Below, piece after piece: positions 59,320 to 64,000 of a DNA stretch of 64,000 bases (positions are counted from its first letter, which is position 1; every line of letters starts with the position of its first letter). The notes below the pieces were generated by a model. That model saw only the letters and a program-made list of their open reading frames with translations, had not been told where the DNA came from and did not search any database. A program made the position numbers and the translations under genes. The stretch is from NCBI GenBank assembly GCA_002869565.1, contig PKUJ01000007.1, forward strand, positions 1 to 64,000. Direction: 5' to 3'. Origin of the DNA: Arcobacter sp. (GTDB taxonomy: Bacteria > Campylobacterota > Campylobacteria > Campylobacterales > Arcobacteraceae).

Positions 59320-59640
59320 CTATTTTTGTCCAAAAGATCCAAGACCACCCATCATATTCATTGCCATCATTTTTTTATTTTCATCGCTTTGTTTAATTAC
59401 ATCATTCATTGCTGATATTAATAAAATCTGTAAAGAATCTTTATCTTCAAGTAAAGAGTCATCAATTTGTAAATCAATTACTTCTGAATTTCCATTAATT
59501 GAAATTTCAACCATTCCTCCACCAGCTTTTGATGTAAATATCTGTTCAGCATTTTTTTCTTTTGCATTATCAGCCATTTCTTGAAACTGCCCCATAACTT
59601 CATTTAAGTTAATTTTACTTAAATCAATTCCATCAAACAT
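59320..59640 (-). CDS. ybaB: YbaB/EbfC-family nucleoid-associated protein
   Basis: This small dimeric DNA-binding protein has 106 residues from ATG 59640, which follows GGGAG. It has the family core [48 protein letters not shown]. It overlaps the panD 3' end by 8 nt. Confidence 0.9.
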   Translation of the reverse strand: MFDGIDLSKINLNEVMGQFQEMADNAKEKNAEQIFTSKAGGGMVEISINGNSEVIDLQIDDSLLEDKDSLQILLISAMNDVIKQSDENKKMMAMNMMGGLGSFGQK

Positions 59641-60016
59641 GGTCACTCCCTACAAGCTCATTTGTTACCATTTCGATGTTATTTTCGTCATCTACAATTA
59701 CAACTGTTGGAAGATAATTTTCTAGTTCTTCTTCAGAATATGAAGCATAAGATATTACAATAATTTTATCACCAATTTCCACTTTTCTAGCAGCAGCGCC
59801 ATTAAGGCACATATCTTTACTTCCTGCTTTACCTTTAATTACATAAGTTGCAAATCGTTCACCATTGTTCACGTTCACAATCTCTACTTTTTGTCCAACT
59901 CTCATTTTTGAAGCAATCATTAACTCTTCATCAATTGTAATTGAACCGATATAATTAAGATTAGCATCTGTAACAGTTGCTCTGTGAATCTTACTATATA
60001 GCATGTCAAATGTCAT
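59633..60016 (-). CDS. panD: Aspartate 1-decarboxylase
   Basis: This pyruvoyl enzyme makes beta-alanine for pantothenate. It has 127 residues with the self-cleavage Gly-Ser in NYIGSITID (Ser about 26), the conserved [12 protein letters not shown] near the start, and [14 protein letters not shown] plus [20 protein letters not shown]. The cleavage serine is intact, unlike in the PSD-like gene upstream. Confidence 0.96.
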   Translation of the reverse strand: MTFDMLYSKIHRATVTDANLNYIGSITIDEELMIASKMRVGQKVEIVNVNNGERFATYVIKGKAGSKDMCLNGAAARKVEIGDKIIVISYASYSEEELENYLPTVVIVDDENNIEMVTNELVGSDHV

Positions 60017-60028
60017 ATATAACGTCCT

Positions 60029-60391
60029 CTATTGCGCTAAATTAATAGGCTCTCCCCAAAATTGCTCAGGAATTAAAAATTCTGGCACTGGATTTCCACC
60101 TATTATGTGTTCTTCTACAATTCTATCAATTTTTTCCTTAGATAACTGACAGTACATGTGATGACCTGGTTCAATTAACATTACTGGTCCCATTTGGCAT
60201 CTTCCTAAACATGAAGTTCTTATAGCTTGAACTGGTCCCATTAATCCTTTTTGCATCATCGATTGAGCTAAATGATTAAATAAATCTCTTGTCTGTTCTA
60301 TTACACAAGATGGCTTAGGCATGCCAGGAGGCGAACTTTGCTCACATTTAAAAATATAAAACGTAGGTTGTGGAATTGCTGGCATTTCCAT
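60029..60391 (-). CDS. Thioredoxin-fold 2Fe-2S ferredoxin
   Basis: This 120-residue protein has four cysteines in the thioredoxin-like 2Fe-2S arrangement: FKCEQSSPPGMPKPSC at the start and TSCLGRCQMGPVMLI, with MYCQLSKEKIDRIVEEHI following. Such ferredoxins serve as electron carriers, for example near hydrogenase or NADH-related enzymes. No partner is visible in this window. It may be cotranscribed with panD (12-bp gap). Confidence 0.88.
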   Translation of the reverse strand: MEMPAIPQPTFYIFKCEQSSPPGMPKPSCVIEQTRDLFNHLAQSMMQKGLMGPVQAIRTSCLGRCQMGPVMLIEPGHHMYCQLSKEKIDRIVEEHIIGGNPVPEFLIPEQFWGEPINLAQ

Positions 60392-60542
60392 AATATAATC
60401 CTTTTTAAATCTATACTAGACAAATTTTGTTTGAATTTTAACAAATATTTATTAAATTCATATAAAAATAGATTTTTAATAAGTTTTTAAAACCATACAT
60501 AATATACTAAATTCTTTAAAAATCGTATATAAAAGGTAAAAT

Positions 60543-61073
60543 ATGAAAAAAATATTTTTTATTTTGTTTTGTTCGGTGTTACTTTTAGAAGCAGCAAATC
60601 CTATTGCACTTGTAAAAACTACACAAGGTGAGATTGAGATTGAGTTAAGACCTGATTTAGCACCTAAGGCTGTTGAGAATTTTGTTACTCACTCTAAGAA
60701 TGGTTATTATAATGGCTTAATTTTTCACAGAATTATTAAAAACTTTATGATTCAAGGGGGAGATCCAGAAGGCACAGGAAGAGGTGGTAAATCTATTTGG
60801 GGAGAACCATTTAAAGATGAGTTTGCACCAAATGCAGTATTTGATAAACCAGGAATTCTAGCGATGGCAAATTCAGGACCAAATACAAATGGCAGTCAAT
60901 TTTTCATTACTACAGTACCTACATATTGGTTAAATGGTAAACACACAATTTTTGGATATGTAAAAAATGGTCTAAAGGCAATGAGAGCATTGGAAAATGT
61001 ACCAACATCAGGTCAATATAGGGGAAATAAACCTTTAAATGATCAAAAGATTATATCTATTACTATAAAATAA
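60543..61073 (+). CDS. Periplasmic peptidyl-prolyl isomerase (cyclophilin)
   Basis: This 176-residue protein has a signal peptide (KKIFFILFCSVLLLEAAN). A cyclophilin domain follows: FHRIIKNFMIQGGDPEGTGRGGKSIWGEPFKDE, GILAMANSGPNTNGSQFFITTVPTYWLNGKHTIFGYV. The catalytic Arg (FHRII), Gln and His positions are present. It assists proline isomerisation of exported proteins. It is monocistronic, with a short convergent hairpin (61084-61118) downstream that overlaps the end of the facing gene. Confidence 0.93.
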   Translation: MKKIFFILFCSVLLLEAANPIALVKTTQGEIEIELRPDLAPKAVENFVTHSKNGYYNGLIFHRIIKNFMIQGGDPEGTGRGGKSIWGEPFKDEFAPNAVFDKPGILAMANSGPNTNGSQFFITTVPTYWLNGKHTIFGYVKNGLKAMRALENVPTSGQYRGNKPLNDQKIISITIK

Positions 61074-61102
61074 AGTTTAATTTTGGAAGTAAATATTTAG
61101 AC

Positions 61103-62479
61103 TTATCTACTTCCAAAAAGTTTTGTCATTATTGTTTTATCGCCATGCTGAATAATTTGCTTTTCTAATAATTCCATTCTCTTAGCTTCATTCTTAGCTT
61201 TTTCTTTCCAATAGGCTAATTTTTGAGACATAGATTCCGCATTACCTATACCGTCAAGTTTTTCATTCATCTTAGATAACTCTTGTTCTAAATCATCAAT
61301 TTGAACTTCATAATTAACTTTTATTTGTTTACACTCTTTTTCATGATCTTCTTTTATGTTATCTAATTTTGAATTTAATTTTTTTATCTGAATTCTCATA
61401 TCAGCATTTTCTTTTGACAATTTAAGTGTACGAGTACTTTTTTGTTCAACTAATTCAGAATCATTTTTATATTGTTTTAACTCTGTTTTTAATTTTTTAT
61501 TTTCTAAAGAATATTTTTCTGTCGTGTAAATATACCTATCTTTATCTGATTTAACTCTAAAAACTTCTTTTCTTAAAAATTCAATTTCATCTCTTAATCC
61601 ATTTATATTATTTTGAAACTGAGCACTATTTTCTTTACTTTTAATAAAAATTTGACTTTTATCTTTCATAAGAGAAGAGCGAACTTCTCTATTTTTAATA
61701 ACCTTTTCTGTTTCATCTTTTTGAATAACTAAACAACCAGTTAACTCTCCTAAATCATTTAGAGTACTAATTACACTTGTATCTGATATATAATAATTAC
61801 CATCTTTAGTTATATTTTTTAGTTGCCCAGTCCATTGTCTGTTATTTAAAACATTATTATAAATCTTTTTATATATTTCATCATTTATATCTTTATGTTT
61901 TAAATAAATTAATTCTTGCCCTATTAACTCTTTTTTATCAAAGCCAGTAATATCACAAAAAAGGTCATTTACAAATGCTATTTTCATATTTTTATTTGTT
62001 CTAATTACAATATTATTATTATAAATAATATCTTTATATTTTTTCAATTCTTTATTTTGTTGATTAAGTAAAAAATCATGGTAAATAATTGTTGAGAGTT
62101 CAGCTAATACTTTCATTAAATTTCTAATATCAATCGGTTTGATTATATATTCATAAACTTTTAGTTTAATTGCATCAATTAAAAATTCAGTATCAGAATA
62201 AGCAGTTGTAAATATAACTGGGATATTCTTGTCAATATCTCTAATCTCTTCTAACATTTCAATACCAGTTAATTTTGGCATATTAATATCTGCAATAATT
62301 ATATCAATATCATTTTGCTTTTCTTTATATAATTCAAGACCAATTTTTCCATTCTCAGCTACATATACGTTTTCAAAAAAATTTGATAATAGTGAAGACA
62401 ACTCATTTCTAACATTGTCATCATCTTCAACATATAGAATTTTTAATCTTTTTAAAAGTTTTTTATCTATAGTTGCCAT
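61103..62479 (-). CDS. Response regulator with PAS domain and long coiled coil
   Basis: This 458-residue protein has a receiver domain (about 1-125; phospho-Asp in IIIADINMPKLTG), a PAS domain (about 140-260; NKNMKIAFVNDLFCDITGFDKKELIG) and a long coiled coil (about 270-450). There is no visible output or enzyme domain. It may act as a scaffold that transmits phosphorylation or redox signals to a partner. It overlaps the single-domain regulator by 1 nt (TAATG) and belongs to the chemotaxis cluster. Confidence 0.87.
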   Translation of the reverse strand: MATIDKKLLKRLKILYVEDDDNVRNELSSLLSNFFENVYVAENGKIGLELYKEKQNDIDIIIADINMPKLTGIEMLEEIRDIDKNIPVIFTTAYSDTEFLIDAIKLKVYEYIIKPIDIRNLMKVLAELSTIIYHDFLLNQQNKELKKYKDIIYNNNIVIRTNKNMKIAFVNDLFCDITGFDKKELIGQELIYLKHKDINDEIYKKIYNNVLNNRQWTGQLKNITKDGNYYISDTSVISTLNDLGELTGCLVIQKDETEKVIKNREVRSSLMKDKSQIFIKSKENSAQFQNNINGLRDEIEFLRKEVFRVKSDKDRYIYTTEKYSLENKKLKTELKQYKNDSELVEQKSTRTLKLSKENADMRIQIKKLNSKLDNIKEDHEKECKQIKVNYEVQIDDLEQELSKMNEKLDGIGNAESMSQKLAYWKEKAKNEAKRMELLEKQIIQHGDKTIMTKLFGSR

Positions 62480-62871
62480 TAATTTTTTATTTCCATTGTT
62501 GTTACAATATCGATAAATTTTATAAAATCAAAAGGTTTTAATAAATAATTATCAACACCCAGTTCTTTTGCTCTATCAATGTACTCATTTTCCGTATGTG
62601 CTGACATTATAATAACAGGAATATCATTATTATTATTTCGAAGTTTTTCTATCATCAAAAGACCATTCATAACTGGCATATTGATATCAGTAACAATAAC
62701 ATCAATATTAACTTCTTTTTTAATTATTTTTAATGCTTCTTCCCCATTTTTTGCAGTAAGGAAATTAGCATTAATTTTAATTAAAGTATCTGTTATTATT
62801 TCAATTAAGTCTTCTTCATCTTCAACAAAAAGAATTTTTAATGACTTTAACTTATCAATTTTTTCTTGCAT
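62479..62871 (-). CDS. Single-domain response regulator (CheY-like)
   Basis: This 130-residue receiver-only protein has the acidic pair in LFVEDEEDL, the phospho-Asp in IVTDINMPVMNG, the conserved Ser in IIMSAHTE, and Lys in LLKPFDFIKFI. It could bind the flagellar motor or relay phosphate within the cluster. It is encoded between cheW and the PAS-coiled-coil regulator. Confidence 0.9.
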   Translation of the reverse strand: MQEKIDKLKSLKILFVEDEEDLIEIITDTLIKINANFLTAKNGEEALKIIKKEVNIDVIVTDINMPVMNGLLMIEKLRNNNNDIPVIIMSAHTENEYIDRAKELGVDNYLLKPFDFIKFIDIVTTMEIKN

Positions 62872-62885
62872 TTTATATCTTAATA

Positions 62886-63386
62886 TTAATCTTTTAACTC
62901 ATTTTTATGCACAACTGATTCTATATCCATCACAACTAACATTTCATTATTTGCGAGCCTTACAAAACCTTTTAAGTATTTTGAAGGGATGGCAGAACCC
63001 ATGTCCGAAACTGGTGCTAATGTTGTTGTATCAAGTCTTTGAACATCATCAACTTTATCAACAATAATACCTACCATTCTTTTATCTTCTGTAATAACAG
63101 CAATTACTGATGTATTTATATCATATATTGCTTCACCTGTATTAAACTTTATTCTTATATCTAAAATAGGTACAACTTCACCTCTTAGATTAATAAGCCC
63201 TTTTACCCAATTTGTAGTATTTGGCAAAGTAGTAATATTATCTGTATAAGTTAATATTTCTCTTATTTTTGGCAATTCAATTGCATACTTCATTTTACCT
63301 AACTCAAAAGTCATAAATTCACTTGTATTTGCATAATCTATCAACTCTTCATCTGTATGATTATTCATATTTTTAATTTGTTCCAT
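62886..63386 (-). CDS. cheW: Chemotaxis coupling protein CheW
   Basis: This adaptor links receptors to the CheA kinase. It has 166 residues with the CheW fold: FELGKMKYAIELPKIREILTY, WVKGLINLRGEVVPILDIRIKF, and GIIVDKVDDVQRLD. It is encoded 6 bp from the PAS protein and close to a chemoreceptor, which suggests a dedicated signalling set. Confidence 0.93.
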   Translation of the reverse strand: MEQIKNMNNHTDEELIDYANTSEFMTFELGKMKYAIELPKIREILTYTDNITTLPNTTNWVKGLINLRGEVVPILDIRIKFNTGEAIYDINTSVIAVITEDKRMVGIIVDKVDDVQRLDTTTLAPVSDMGSAIPSKYLKGFVRLANNEMLVVMDIESVVHKNELKD

Positions 63387-63391
63387 ATTAA

Positions 63392-63796
63392 TTACCTTCC
63401 TTCTTCTTTATTCCATTGAACATATAATTTTTCTGCAGCTTCTATTTCTTTATTTGATGGTTTTCGTCTACATGAAAGAAACCCCTTTGAACCATCACAA
63501 CTTTCAAAAGGATAAACTGTTGCAAAAACCCAATAATATCCACCAGATTTTGTCGCATTTTTCACATAACCAGTCCAAATTTCACCTGATTGAACAGTAA
63601 CCCAAAGAGATTTAAATGCTTTTTTTGGCATATCTTCATGTCTCACCATATTATGAGCTTGTCCAATTAACTCTTCAAGTGTGTATTCTGCAATCTTGCA
63701 AAAATCATCATTTGCAAATTGTATAATACCTTTTGAATTTGTTTCACTAACTAAGAATGCATACTCATCTAAAACTGTTTCTTGTCCTACTGACAT
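63392..63796 (-). CDS. PAS-domain energy/redox sensor protein (Aer/CetB-like)
   Basis: This 134-residue protein consists of one PAS domain: FLVSETNSKGIIQFANDDFCKIAEYTLEELIGQAHNMVRHEDMPKKAF, then YYWVFATVYPFE. This closely resembles the Aer and CetB PAS domain, which holds FAD to sense cellular redox or energy state. The adjacent truncated gene encodes a chemoreceptor signalling domain, so the two may work as a CetA/CetB-type pair. Confidence 0.87.
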   Translation of the reverse strand: MSVGQETVLDEYAFLVSETNSKGIIQFANDDFCKIAEYTLEELIGQAHNMVRHEDMPKKAFKSLWVTVQSGEIWTGYVKNATKSGGYYWVFATVYPFESCDGSKGFLSCRRKPSNKEIEAAEKLYVQWNKEEGR

Positions 63797-63806
63797 ATTT
63801 TACTCC

Positions 63807-64000
63807 TTAGTTAAATTTCTTAGCACTTGCATCAGCTACTAAGTCATTAGCCATAGTAGCAACTTCATTTGCGATAGATTTAACTTGATTAGCTTCACTT
63901 GCATTTTCTTGAGTCACCCTATCAAGCATTGTAACGGCAGCATTAATTTGCTCAATTCCAGACATTTGTTCTTTTGAGGCATTTGACACATCTTCTATTA
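63807..64000 (-). CDS. Methyl-accepting chemotaxis protein, C-terminal end (partial)
   Basis: The last about 64 residues of a chemoreceptor are present; the gene continues beyond the window end. The stretch SNASKEQMSGIEQINAAVTMLDRVTQENASEANQVKSIA is the usual C-terminal part of the methylation helix. The PAS and CheW genes follow it, consistent with a CetA-like receptor. There is no C-terminal CheR-binding pentapeptide: the end is DASAKKFN. Confidence 0.88.
   Translation of the reverse strand, partial: IEDVSNASKEQMSGIEQINAAVTMLDRVTQENASEANQVKSIANEVATMANDLVADASAKKFN

Overview
The window is a stretch of a very AT-rich bacterial chromosome, most likely from the Campylobacterota and close to Arcobacter. 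The basis is content and gene order rather than a database match. It has the aminofutalosine-deaminase/aroQ/pepQ/folK neighbourhood, a dksA - membrane protein - dus cluster, ftsH next to a phosphatidylserine-decarboxylase-like gene and prmA, an HNH-fused MutS of the MutS7 type, and a PAS-only protein beside a chemoreceptor. Arginine is almost always AGA and many promoters have a TATAAT-type -10 in T-rich DNA.

Region by region. (1) 1-18.6 kb is an acetate / short monocarboxylate uptake and activation island. It holds tRNA-Asp, a Cache-domain histidine kinase with an OmpR-type regulator, a DUF4212-SSS symporter, two copies of a cNMP/CBS/DUF294 nucleotidyltransferase plus DEDDh exonuclease pair, two tandem DUF485-ActP symporters, and ackA, pta and a second ackA. 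Two direct-repeat sites lie before the DUF4212 gene and one before each DUF485 gene and pta. They have an 11-bp period (GCTAY-N6-GCTAC) and suggest a single regulon, probably under the neighbouring two-component system. The first nucleotidyltransferase carries an in-frame TGA. (2) 18.6-33.9 kb is mixed housekeeping: a GNAT protein, a foreign-looking SH3 protein, sppA, an amidohydrolase, aroQ, pepQ, folK, two mnmA paralogues, prs, an OmpA-family protein, lepA, comF, hisH, hisA and a small membrane protein. (3) 33.9-43.8 kb, all on the minus strand, has mutS7, a haem-binding protein, a thioredoxin-like protein, a DUF1538 protein, a K+ channel with an extra RCK protein, and leuA behind a leader peptide with four consecutive Leu codons. 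(4) 43.8-60.4 kb, almost all minus, holds a PSD-like protein, ftsH, prmA, dus, dksA, rlmH, a thiE-like gene, accD, metK, glmS, a suhB-like gene, groES-groEL, ispA, ybaB, panD and a 2Fe-2S protein. groEL has an in-frame TAA and is followed by 87-bp tandem repeats that start at its stop codon. A tiny plus-strand unit with a 7-codon reading frame lies between suhB and groEL. (5) 60.5-64 kb has a cyclophilin and a chemotaxis/energy-taxis cluster (two response regulators, CheW, PAS protein, truncated chemoreceptor).

The most interesting signals are regulatory. They are the shared 11-bp direct repeats, the leuA leader peptide, and hairpins that enclose the Shine-Dalgarno sequence before aroQ, hisH, hisA and accD; aroQ and hisA also share a second upstream hairpin. 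The two in-frame stops, in groEL and in a nucleotidyltransferase, should be checked against reads before either is called a real lesion.
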